Below, in pieces: positions 25,003 through 32,550 of a stretch of 64,000 bases of DNA (the first letter of the stretch is position 1; every line of letters begins with the position of its first letter). Under the pieces are notes generated by a model. The model worked only from the letters and a program-made list of their open reading frames with translations. It did no database searches and was not told where the DNA came from. This DNA is from Verrucomicrobiota bacterium (GTDB lineage Bacteria; Verrucomicrobiota; Verrucomicrobiia; Limisphaerales; UBA1319), in contig JAKLHY010000024.1 in NCBI GenBank assembly GCA_022709905.1, forward strand, positions 30,621 to 94,620. Direction: 5' to 3'. The translations under genes were made by a program, and so were the position numbers.

Positions 25003-25762
25003 CGCTTGCCTCGCCCTGTTGCTCGACGGCCCCATGCAGTCGTGGGGCCACGCCTCGCGCTTTGAACGCCGCACCACGGCGCTTCATCCAACCCGTAGCG
25101 GGGTGTTTGGGTTGATCGCCGCTGCGATGGGAATCAACAAACACGACCTAGACGAAGCCGACCAACTGGCTCGGCTGCAGCCTTTGCGTATCACCACGGT
25201 AACTCTGCTCCGCCGCAATCGGCGCGGAGACGAACTGCCGATTCTCCGCTTGGAGGATTACCACACGGTCGCTTTTACCCGCGAAGCAGGGGCGAATGCA
25301 TCAAGGGTGGCCAAACTGCTGGCGAAAGCAAATGGTCCCATAACCGCTGAAGATCGCGATTCCGAGATCAAGCCTACAAAGCGCCACTACCTCCTTGACG
25401 CCCGGTTCGGCGTGCTGCTCGAAGGCCCAGCAGGCTTGATCGAAGAAGTCGCCGCCGCCCTGAGCAATCCCAAGTGGGGTGTCTGGCTCGGGCGCAAGTG
25501 CTGCCTTCCCGCCAGCCCGGTGCTGGCAGCCCCGCCCGGCAAGCGGGCAAATGTCTGGCCGCACCTGCTCCAGCGCGCCGGGTTCGCCGGAACAGAATCC
25601 ATAGAGCAATTCGACCACGTTATAGAGACCGCGCCCGGCGCCGCCGGCTCCGACACGATTGACGATGCGCCGCTCGGCTACGGCAAGTCCATCGGCGAGC
25701 GCCACGCCCCGCGTTGGATTCGTCGCTTCTCCAAATCGCCATTCGCAAATCCAAAATCCTAA
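24992..25762 (+). CDS. cas5: Cascade subunit Cas5e (CasD)
   Basis: 256 residues. The start LALLLDGPMQSWGHASRFE then RRTTALHPTRSGVFGLIAA is diagnostic of Cas5e (binding of the 5' handle). LPILRLEDYHTVAF, KRHYLLDARFGVLLEG and WGVWLGRKCCLPASPV follow in the usual order. It caps the crRNA 5' end and contacts Cse1. Length is slightly above E. coli CasD (224). It overlaps cas7 and is followed by cas1 after 7 bp. Confidence 0.95.
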   Translation: MLANACLALLLDGPMQSWGHASRFERRTTALHPTRSGVFGLIAAAMGINKHDLDEADQLARLQPLRITTVTLLRRNRRGDELPILRLEDYHTVAFTREAGANASRVAKLLAKANGPITAEDRDSEIKPTKRHYLLDARFGVLLEGPAGLIEEVAAALSNPKWGVWLGRKCCLPASPVLAAPPGKRANVWPHLLQRAGFAGTESIEQFDHVIETAPGAAGSDTIDDAPLGYGKSIGERHAPRWIRRFSKSPFANPKS

Positions 25763-25769
25763 ATCGCTC

Positions 25770-26657
25770 ATGCCCTTATTCGAACGCCCGCCGCTGGAAA
25801 CCCTGGCCCCGGCCAAGGACCGCTGGACCCCCCTCTACCTCGAACACGGTCGGCTCGAAGTGGACGATTCAAGCGTGAAATGGATCAGCGCCGACGGACT
25901 GTTCTGTCGCCTGCCCGTGGCCACGGTCTCGGCACTCATCCTCGGCCCTGGCACCACCGTCACCCACGCCGCCATGAAGGCTTGCGCTGAGTCCAACACC
26001 CCCGTGTGCTGGACCGGCGAGGAATCACTGCGCTTTTACGCCTTCGGCCTCACGCCAAATCACACCAACGACATGCCCCGCCTCCACGCCGAGGCGTGGG
26101 CGGACAAACGCCGCCGTGCCCAGATCGCTCGCGCCATGTTCAAGATGCGATTCCCCGATGCCGACGTGGAAGGTAAACCCGTCAAGGAACTGCGCGGCAT
26201 GGAGGGTTTGCGTGTCCGTGCTCTCTACACTGAACTCGGCCTGAAGCACGGCGTCACCTGGAAAGGCCGCAACTACGACCGACAGAACTGGGACACCGCC
26301 GACAACATCAACCGCGCCCTCTCCGCCGCCAATGCCAGCCTTTACGCCCTCTGCGCCGCCGTCATTTGCTCGCTCGGTTACGTGCCAGCGCTCGGCTTCA
26401 TCCACGATGCCGGCACACTCCCATTCGTCTATGACGTGGCCGACCTCTACAAGCACCTCACCAGCATTCCCGCTGCGTTTCTCGCCGTCCGGCAGGACCC
26501 GAAGGACGAGGGTGATCTGGTGCGGAAACTGTTGAAGCAACGAGTCGAGGAGGAACGCCTCCTGCAACGGATGCCAAAAGATCTGGCCGCCTTGTTCGAT
26601 ACCGCCGAAGCCGCCCCCGTCCAGGCTGGTGGCCGCCCGCCTTCGGCTCTGAGCTGA
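25770..26657 (+). CDS. cas1: Spacer integrase Cas1 (type I-E)
   Basis: 295 residues from ATG 25770. Cas1e pattern: RWTPLYLEHGRLEVDDSSV, ALILGPGTTVTHAAMKACA, WTGEESLRFYAFG, DNINRALSAANASLYALCA and ALGFIHDAGTLPFVYDVAD. The last block carries the metal-binding His and Asp. With Cas2 it inserts new spacers. Active-site residues appear complete, so adaptation should be possible. Confidence 0.96.
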   Translation: MPLFERPPLETLAPAKDRWTPLYLEHGRLEVDDSSVKWISADGLFCRLPVATVSALILGPGTTVTHAAMKACAESNTPVCWTGEESLRFYAFGLTPNHTNDMPRLHAEAWADKRRRAQIARAMFKMRFPDADVEGKPVKELRGMEGLRVRALYTELGLKHGVTWKGRNYDRQNWDTADNINRALSAANASLYALCAAVICSLGYVPALGFIHDAGTLPFVYDVADLYKHLTSIPAAFLAVRQDPKDEGDLVRKLLKQRVEEERLLQRMPKDLAALFDTAEAAPVQAGGRPPSALS

Positions 26658-26683
26658 TTCCATAATCCGCAATCCGCAATCGA

Positions 26684-26983
26684 ATGACCGTCCTCATAGC
26701 CAATGACACTCCACCCGCCATTCGTGGCATCCTCAAACGCTGGTTCTTGGAGCCTAAGCCCAATGTCTTCGTCGGAACAGTGAACCGACGTACCCGTGAC
26801 AAGGTGCTTGACTATGTAAAGCGCAATGCGAAAGGCATGAGCCTGCTAGTTCTTACCAGCGAGCCCAATTGCCAGGGATTTAAGATCGAACGTTGGGGCG
26901 AACCCGACCGGCGCGACACCGAGATTAGTGGCCTCTGGTTGGTGGCCGAACAATGGGTAGAGGCAGAAAACCAGCCCTTCTAA
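26684..26983 (+). CDS. cas2: Adaptation protein Cas2 (type I-E)
   Basis: 99 residues, the Cas2e subtype: VLIANDTPPAIRGILKRWF, NVFVGTVNRRTRDKVLDYV and QGFKIERWGEPDRRDTEI followed by SGLWLV. It forms the dimer that bridges two Cas1 dimers. It ends the operon, 49 bp before the first repeat. There is no fused DnaQ domain. Confidence 0.95.
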   Translation: MTVLIANDTPPAIRGILKRWFLEPKPNVFVGTVNRRTRDKVLDYVKRNAKGMSLLVLTSEPNCQGFKIERWGEPDRRDTEISGLWLVAEQWVEAENQPF

Positions 26984-27032
26984 TCTCCGGAAAAAGCTCG
27001 AAAACGGCCGCGTAACCTGCTGGTATTTCAGT
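26984..27032 (+). promoter_or_regulatory. CRISPR leader (short)
   Basis: 49 bp between the cas2 stop and the first repeat, with CGAAAACGGCCGCGTAACC and CTGGTATTTCAGT directly before the repeat. Position next to cas2 and the decay of the repeat at the far end indicate that this is the leader side. No IHF-like site is evident by eye. Confidence 0.6.
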
Positions 27033-27427
27033 GTTCTCCCCACCCGCGTGGGGATGGTCCGAAGAGGTAACGTTCATCGACGTAACCGCCTTCGTTCTCC
27101 CCACCCGCGTGGGGATGGTCCGGAAAAAGACAGAAACAAAACAAAGCAAGAAGCGTTCTCCCCACCCGCGTGGGGATGGTCCGAGCTGTGCCTCGGTGAT
27201 TCCTGCCTTCACGCAGTTCTCCCCACCCGCGTGGGGATGGTCCGCGGGCTCAGGAACCGGGTTTGGGCATCCGTGCGTTCTCCCCACCCGCGTGGGGATG
27301 GTCCGCTCTTAAGGCAATCCAAGCGGCGGCATACGCGGTTCTCCCCACCCGCGTGGGGATGGTCCGGAACACGCCGAATCGTTTTTCAACCACTACGAGT
27401 TCTCCCCACCCGCGTGGGGATGGCTTT
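27033..27427 (+). CRISPR. Type I-E CRISPR array: 7 repeats, 6 spacers
   Basis: Repeats of 29 bp start at 27033, 27094, 27155, 27216, 27277, 27338 and 27399, an exact 61-bp period. Each begins GTTCTCCCC and ends GGGGATGGTCCG. The core CCCCAC-CCGC-GTGGGG folds into a 6-bp hairpin for Cas6e. The first six repeats are identical. The seventh loses its last four bases (CTTT instead of TCCG), as expected for the oldest end. Spacers are 32 nt each at 27062, 27123, 27184, 27245, 27306 and 27367, and all differ. Transcription runs left to right from the cas2 side. Confidence 0.98.
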
Positions 27428-27633
27428 ATTCGGATTTATGGCCATTTTAGAACTTAAGACTAGGCGTCATCAAAATGGTGTAGCTCCTTGCCGATCCCAA
27501 AACAATGCCAACTTGCCAGGTTTGAAAGGCCAAATATTTGGCAAAAATTTGGCAATCGATCACAGCGTTGCAGAGTATTGCAGAGTATTGCACAGGGAGG
27601 GAGTCGGGCGGTGTCGAGATCGTAACCCGTTAA

Positions 27634-27663
27634 TAAAAAAGGGCTTTCCTGATGGAAAACCCT
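27634..27663 (-). terminator. Terminator of the initiator tRNA
   Basis: On the minus strand AGGGTTTTCC/GGAAAGCCCT form a 10-bp stem (one G-U pair) with an ATCA loop, followed by TTTTTTATTA. It lies 7 bp after the tRNA 3' end. Confidence 0.85.
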
Positions 27664-27670
27664 GGAAAAT

Positions 27671-27747
<77 letters not shown>

Positions 27748-27889
27748 TCTCAAAGGATCTCCTTTTTAAATCAGCGGCAGGATGGGTGCAAGGGTTTTTG
27801 CGTGTTTTTTTGGATTGCACCGGTTTTTGGGTACCGGCCAGTGAAGGACGACTGACGGGCAGGGGGAGGCCGGGCACAAAGCCATGGGG

Positions 27890-28792
27890 TCAACGTTCGC
27901 GGCTTCGGACTTCGATATAGGCCCAGAGGATGCCAAGGAGAAGGCCGGCGGCATGGGCGGTATTTGCGATCTTGCCCACAAGTCCAAATAAGCAGAGGAA
28001 AAACCAGATCAACATCATGATCACAGTGCTGGGATGCAGAAATAATCCTGAGAGCGGGTCCAACCGACCGCGAATCCAAACATAGCCCAACAGCCCATAG
28101 ACAACGCCGGACATGCCTCCGAAGTTGGGGCCTCCGACGAGATACTGGCAGAGGTTGGAGAAGATGGCGAGGCCGAGAAATAACGTGGCGGTGCGGAGGC
28201 GGCCGGTTCGGAGTTCGAGCATGGTGCCGAGGTCGAGAAGCCACATCATGTTGAAGATAAGGTGCATCCATCCAAAGTGAAGGAACACCGGGGTGACAAG
28301 CCGCCAGATTTGGCCGTGCTGGATTTCGGTTAACGCGCCGAGGCGATCCAGAATTCCGCCCATGGACTGATAACTGCCGATGAACAGCCAGCCGACATTT
28401 CGCATGTCCTGTCCGAAGCGAGAGAGGAAGAAGACCACCCCGCAGACGATGATCAGGGCCAGGGAAATGTATCCGTAACCCGGGGTGTTGGTGGACCGCC
28501 AGAGGATGGAGCCATCGAGGACTTTCTTGCGGTAAGCCCGGTCGGATTGTTCGTTGTGCGACCGGCGTCTGCGGGCCTCGCGGGAGGCGGCGGCGTATTT
28601 GGGGTCGGCGGATTGCGCCTGGAATTCTTTGAGGAGACTCCGGGCTTTCTCCAATTCTTCTTCCGCATGAACCCAGACACTCCAGGAGCCGTCTTTTTCG
28701 GATTCGACAAGGTTGTCGATACCCTGGACGTAAAGGAAATCGCCAAAAATCCTGGCGGATTCCTCGGCGTTCAGATGACCAATCATCCGCAT
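27890..28792 (-). CDS. Rhomboid-family intramembrane serine protease
   Basis: 300 residues from ATG 28792. A soluble N-terminal domain of ~110 residues (IFGDFLYVQGIDNLVESEK, WVHAEEELEKARSLLKEF) resembles the cytosolic domain of GlpG. A six-helix membrane domain follows. The catalytic Ser is in GGMSGVVYGLLGY, the catalytic His in NTAHAAGLLLGIL, and the HxxxN motif is in FGWMHLIFNMMW. It cleaves substrates within the membrane. It is 17 bp downstream of the DedA gene on the same strand, a likely operon. Confidence 0.9.
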   Translation of the reverse strand: MRMIGHLNAEESARIFGDFLYVQGIDNLVESEKDGSWSVWVHAEEELEKARSLLKEFQAQSADPKYAAASREARRRRSHNEQSDRAYRKKVLDGSILWRSTNTPGYGYISLALIIVCGVVFFLSRFGQDMRNVGWLFIGSYQSMGGILDRLGALTEIQHGQIWRLVTPVFLHFGWMHLIFNMMWLLDLGTMLELRTGRLRTATLFLGLAIFSNLCQYLVGGPNFGGMSGVVYGLLGYVWIRGRLDPLSGLFLHPSTVIMMLIWFFLCLFGLVGKIANTAHAAGLLLGILWAYIEVRSRER

Positions 28793-28809
28793 AACAAAGG
28801 ATTTGGGGT

Positions 28810-29436
28810 TTATTGGGTTTCCGGAGAGTCGGCTGGGGGGGTGTCTTTCATGAATCGATGAACGAACACGTAATACATGGCGGCAAGGATGAGGACAGCG
28901 CCGCCGATCCAATAGGACAATCGATGGAGGTCATGGGCGTTGGCGCCGGCTTTGATCCCGAACCAACATAGCACAGCGCACCAAAGGGCGGATCCGATCA
29001 GGGTGTAGAAGCTGAATTTCATGTAGTCCAGGCGCACAATCCCGGCGGGGAGGCCGATGAGATGGCGGACCACGGGGAGCAGACGGGAGATGAAAACCCC
29101 CATGGATCCATAGCGGGCGGCCCAGCGTTCGGCGCCTCGGAGTTTTTCCTGGGTCACGAGGATGAGGTATCCGTAGCGCATGACGAGGGGGCGACCGCCC
29201 CAGCGGGCGATGGCGTACATGACGGTGGCGCCGATCCAGGAGCCGATGGCGCCGGCGATGACAATGCCGGTCATGCCCATGATGCCTTTGGTGTGGGCGA
29301 GGTGGGCGGCTGGGGGAATGATGACTTCGCTGGGCAGGGGGACGATTGAGCTTTCGATGGCCATCAGGAGGGCGATCAAAGGGTAGCCCCCGGTTTCCAG
29401 CGTATTCAAATACCAATCAATCAGACCCTTGAACAT
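28810..29436 (-). CDS. DedA-family membrane protein
   Basis: 208 residues from ATG 29436 (MFKGLIDWYL). Family hallmarks: MAIESSIVPLPSEVIIPPA with the acidic residue in the re-entrant loop, GSWIGATVMYAIARWGGRP and the FISRLLPVVRHLIGLPAGI motif with its conserved Arg residues. DedA proteins are proton-driven lipid carriers or flippases that recycle undecaprenyl phosphate or other lipids. The neighbouring rhomboid gene is probably co-transcribed. Confidence 0.9.
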   Translation of the reverse strand: MFKGLIDWYLNTLETGGYPLIALLMAIESSIVPLPSEVIIPPAAHLAHTKGIMGMTGIVIAGAIGSWIGATVMYAIARWGGRPLVMRYGYLILVTQEKLRGAERWAARYGSMGVFISRLLPVVRHLIGLPAGIVRLDYMKFSFYTLIGSALWCAVLCWFGIKAGANAHDLHRLSYWIGGAVLILAAMYYVFVHRFMKDTPPADSPETQ

Positions 29437-29787
29437 ACGGCCGCATTTTATCGGGAAAAAACCGGCGGTCTGCAAGCTTTCGTGAGGAAAAAAGGCGCTG
29501 ATTCAAATCATGAGTTCGCAGGAGGACGAGGATTTCGCAATTTGGAAATTGTGGTTGTGATCGAAATTAAAAGCTGAGGCATCTCGGAATTCGATCCCGA
29601 TGACGAAGACGATCCCGATGACGAAGACGATCCCGATGACGAAGACGATCCCGATGACGAAGACGATTACGATTATGATTATGATTATGATTATGATTAC
29701 GAAGGAGGCAAGGAAATGCGAATGGCGGCGAGGGATTGTGATGAGCAGAGTTCCACAGGCACGGGGAGATCCCTGCGATAGACGGCC
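29437..29787. other. Gene-free stretch with low-complexity repeats
   Basis: Between the divergent-looking DedA start and the Spy-like gene end. It contains the 18-bp and 6-bp tandem repeats listed separately. An open plus-strand frame (DPDDEDDPDD... then DYDYDY) has no start and a stop just upstream, so I do not call it a gene. Confidence 0.5.
29593..29700 (+). repeat. Tandem repeats: 4 x 18 bp followed by 6 x 6 bp
   Basis: GATCCCGATGACGAAGAC occurs four times without gap (29593-29664). It is followed by six hexamers GATTAC/GATTAT (29665-29700). In one frame it would encode DPDDED and DYDYDY runs. Confidence 0.95.
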
Positions 29788-30225
29788 TTAATGATGTCCC
29801 TCGGGGGGTGGCTTGGGGGGGTGACGGTGATCGGGGCCTTTATCGCCCGGACCAGGACCGGGGCCGGGACCAGGACGGCCGAGTTCCTCGAGTTTGGTTT
29901 TTTGGGCCTCGGAGAGGAAGGGGGCCATGCGCTGGTGGGATTCCCGGATCAAGGCCATGGTATTGGTGCGGGTTTCCTGGTGGAGGGCGTTGATTTTGAG
30001 GGTGGTTTCTTCAAGGATCGGCTCGATTTGGCGGGCTTGTTCGGGGGAAAGCTGGAGCTCGGTTTTCAACCAGTTCATGATATTGCGGGAGACTCGATCC
30101 GGGGGGGGCGGTTTAAAAAAGGATTGCCGTCCGTAGTTAAAGCCAAGGACACCGCCGGCGATGAGGCCGGCAACAAAGATGGCGGCCAGGTAGCCCAGCA
30201 GTTTGCCTTTGGTCAGGTGGTTCAT
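29788..30225 (-). CDS. Spy/CpxP-like periplasmic protein, membrane-anchored
   Basis: 145 residues from ATG 30225. One N-terminal membrane helix (LGYLAAIFVAGLIAGGVLGF) is followed by a helical periplasmic part with LKTELQLSPEQARQIEPIL and TNTMALIRESHQRMAPFLS, then EAQKTKLEEL. These are the LTxxQ-type repeats of Spy/CpxP and of ECF-linked metal sensors (CnrX/ZraP type). The C-terminus is Pro/Gly/His-rich (GPGPGPGPGDKGPDHRHPP), maybe metal-binding. It overlaps the upstream gene by 4 bp, in an operon with an ECF sigma factor. A stress or metal sensor that restrains the sigma factor is likely. Confidence 0.7.
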   Translation of the reverse strand: MNHLTKGKLLGYLAAIFVAGLIAGGVLGFNYGRQSFFKPPPPDRVSRNIMNWLKTELQLSPEQARQIEPILEETTLKINALHQETRTNTMALIRESHQRMAPFLSEAQKTKLEELGRPGPGPGPGPGDKGPDHRHPPKPPPEGHH

Positions 30226-30515
30226 CGGTTGAGGGTCAGGTGGGTCAGGGTGTTGGCGTATTGCCATTCAGTTTCGGGCTGGGGATTGCCGTGGAGAAGA
30301 CCCAGCGTGACGGAAGCCACCATGAGAATGCAGGCGCAGATCAGGCCGTGGCGCAATAGAGTGACGCACTCCCAGCCGTTGGAGGGCGTTTCACTTCGAC
30401 GCCAGGCGGCCATGAGCCGGGCTTCGGTGGCAAAACTGAGCTCCTCGGACTCAGCCCGGTATGCCCGGGAGGCGGCCCGAAAAAGCCGGTCCAAATGGTT
30501 GTCGTTGATTCTCAT
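30222..30515 (-). CDS. Small single-pass membrane protein, putative anti-sigma factor
   Basis: 97 residues from ATG 30515, preceded by AAAGGAG. The N-terminal ~55 residues are helical and charged (RLFRAASRAYRAESEELSF). A membrane helix GLICACILMVASVTLGLLH and a short periplasmic tail follow. Size, topology and location between an ECF sigma gene and a Spy-like gene fit a minimal anti-sigma factor like CnrY. There is no zinc HxxxCxxC motif. It overlaps both neighbours by 4 bp. Confidence 0.6.
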   Translation of the reverse strand: MRINDNHLDRLFRAASRAYRAESEELSFATEARLMAAWRRSETPSNGWECVTLLRHGLICACILMVASVTLGLLHGNPQPETEWQYANTLTHLTLNR

Positions 30516-31123
30516 GTTGGCTCCTTTAAAAGCAATTGGAGGTGTTTTTTCAGCTTTTGCCGGGCGCGAAAGGCGCGCACCTTGATGAGCGGGGAGGACC
30601 AGCCGGTCATTTTGCGGATATCTTCGATGCTGCGGGATTCGAGATGCAGCAAGGTGATCACCAGGCGTTCTTCGGGTTTCAGGTGTTCGAGCAGTTTTTC
30701 CACCAATTCGCGTGCGGCCAGTTGTTCGGAAGCGGGCAGTTCGTTGGCGGATGCGGTGAGGTTTTCGATGACGCGTTCCTGTTCCTCGGTCAGGTCGGAC
30801 CATCGGAACTCGGGGCGGACGCGTTCGCGGGCGATCTGATTCAGGCAGGTGTTAATGGCGATCCGTGAGACCCAATGTTCCAGGGGGACCTGGCCTGAGA
30901 ACTGGTCGAGCTTGGCAAATATTCTGGTGAAAACCATTTGTACGAGATCATCTTCGGAAACCATCCGGGTTTGGCGGCTGCGCACCAGTTTGATGACCAA
31001 TGGATAGAGCCGCTGAACCAAGTCCCGGGCGGCGTCTTCGTCACCCTCGCGCACCCGTTGCAGCAAGAGATGATCGTTGTCTATCCGCTCCTGGCTGGAT
31101 GGTTCCACTGTGTTGACTAGCAC
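30512..31123 (-). CDS. ECF RNA polymerase sigma factor
   Basis: 203 residues. Region 2 (LVQRLYPLVIKLVRSRQTR, SEDDLVQMVFTRIFAKLDQ, HWVSRIAINTCLNQIARE) and region 4 (LKPEERLVITLLHLESRSI then EDIRKMTGWSSPLIKVRAF) are complete. It directs RNA polymerase to stress promoters. It is the first gene of a three-gene operon with a putative membrane anti-sigma and a Spy-like sensor, an arrangement like cnrYXH. Its start may also be the internal Met region, but 31123 gives a normal length. Confidence 0.88.
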   Translation of the reverse strand: MLVNTVEPSSQERIDNDHLLLQRVREGDEDAARDLVQRLYPLVIKLVRSRQTRMVSEDDLVQMVFTRIFAKLDQFSGQVPLEHWVSRIAINTCLNQIARERVRPEFRWSDLTEEQERVIENLTASANELPASEQLAARELVEKLLEHLKPEERLVITLLHLESRSIEDIRKMTGWSSPLIKVRAFRARQKLKKHLQLLLKEPT

Positions 31124-31179
31124 ATCAAAGGTTTATGACCGTTCATTATCGAGCCGGTTACAGGTCATTATTTACCGGC

Positions 31180-32508
31180 TCAAGGCTTTCTCTGAAAGCG
31201 TGCCACATAAGCGCCGTCGGTTCCATCGCGGAACGGGATCAGTTGGCGTTCGGTGTGCAGGACATAATCGGGTGCCGCAGTCAGGAATTTGCGGACCAGT
31301 TGTTCGTTTTCCTCGGATTCGAGGCTGCAGGTGCTGTAGACCAGGGTTGCGCCGGGTTTCAGACGGCGGCTGGCGCGAAGCAACAGGTCAAATTGAATTC
31401 GGGACAGGCGCTGGATTTCCTCGAGGCGCAGTCGCCATCGCAGTTCAACGCGCCGCCGCATAACTCCAGTATTGGAGCAGGGCACATCGACCAGGGCCCG
31501 ATCGAAGGCGGCTGTGGATTCACTTGATGGCGAGGGGGTTGGGGATGCGGTGTCGGAGGATAAAGGGATGTGACGAGTATGGACGCAGGTGACGCCGAGG
31601 CGGCGGCAATTGCTTTCGAGGCGCTGGATGCGGGTCTCGTCCGTGTCTTCGGCCACGATTCGGCCCCGGTTGTTCATGAATTGGGCGATGAGAGTGGTTT
31701 TGCCTCCCGGGGCAGCGCAGGCGTCGAGGATCTGTTCACCGGGTTGGGGATTCAGGAGGTGGACAGCGAGGAGGGTGCTGGGATCCTGGACATAGAAAGC
31801 GCCCTTCTTGAAACTCGGGAGTGTATCCAGGGGAGGATGTTCCAGAAGTTCGAAGACCAGGTTGGTCCCGGTCCAGTCAAAGGCGCAGGGGGCGGTCTTG
31901 ATTTTTTCGAGGTCCCATTGGGGTAGGAGGTCGGTGGTTGCGGTTCGGAGGCTGTTGATTCGGGCGTAAGTGCTGGCCGGGCCGTTGTTCCAAGCCATGA
32001 GGAGAGAAGTATTTTCGGCGTCCCAGCGCTGATTCCAGCGTTCGTAAAGCCAGTGGGGATGGGAGTAGCCGAGCCAGGGATGGGTTTTTTTCAGGTCATC
32101 GAGGAGGAGCCGGGTTGGATCAAGTTCGCGGCCATAGGCGCGGAGGACGGCATTCACGAAACCGGCCTGGGCGGTGAAGCCGGTTTGACGGGCTAGTTGG
32201 ACGGTTTCGTTGACGGCGGCGTAGGCGGGGATTCGGTCGAGCCAGAACATCTGATAAAGGCCGAGGCGCAGAAGGATTCGGAGGCCGGGTTTGGGGGGGC
32301 GTCCGGTTGTTTTTCGATCGATCAGCCAATCGAGGGCGATCTGCCAGCGAACCACTCCGAGGACGAGTTCGCGGACGAGCGCCTTATCGAGAGGGTTGAA
32401 GGGGCATCGATCAAGCGCTTCGTTCAGAAGCGTTTCAATAAAGGCCTCGTGTTCCTCACGCTGGCGCAACAAATTTACGGCAATTTCTCTTGGTTTTGTT
32501 GCAAGCAC
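31180..32508 (-). CDS. rsmB: 16S rRNA m5C967 methyltransferase RsmB
   Basis: 442 residues. A NusB-like RNA-binding N-terminus (residues 1-140: REIAVNLLRQREEHEAFIE, NPLDKALVRELVLGVVRWQ) precedes a Rossmann methyltransferase. SAM motif I is ILDACAAPGGKTTLIAQ. The two Cys of m5C enzymes are in VDVPCSNTGVMRRRVELRW (motif IV) and YSTCSLESEENEQLV (motif VI). It modifies C967 of 16S rRNA. A short Ser/Pro-rich loop (TASPTPSPSSEST) is inserted before motif IV. It is divergent from the GreA-fusion gene, with 42 bp between. Confidence 0.93.
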   Translation of the reverse strand: MLATKPREIAVNLLRQREEHEAFIETLLNEALDRCPFNPLDKALVRELVLGVVRWQIALDWLIDRKTTGRPPKPGLRILLRLGLYQMFWLDRIPAYAAVNETVQLARQTGFTAQAGFVNAVLRAYGRELDPTRLLLDDLKKTHPWLGYSHPHWLYERWNQRWDAENTSLLMAWNNGPASTYARINSLRTATTDLLPQWDLEKIKTAPCAFDWTGTNLVFELLEHPPLDTLPSFKKGAFYVQDPSTLLAVHLLNPQPGEQILDACAAPGGKTTLIAQFMNNRGRIVAEDTDETRIQRLESNCRRLGVTCVHTRHIPLSSDTASPTPSPSSESTAAFDRALVDVPCSNTGVMRRRVELRWRLRLEEIQRLSRIQFDLLLRASRRLKPGATLVYSTCSLESEENEQLVRKFLTAAPDYVLHTERQLIPFRDGTDGAYVARFQRKP

Positions 32509-32550
32509 AACTCATAATTGCACAACCTGGGCAGCAGGAAACAGCGAATT

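Noticed and set aside
27428..27633. Possible extra repeats or tracrRNA-like sequence downstream of the array
   Set aside because: Only a short GCAGAGTATT doublet was found; type I-E needs no tracrRNA.
29600..29791. Frame with repeated MTKTIP
   Set aside because: Generated by the tandem DNA repeat; no plausible start region or conserved part.
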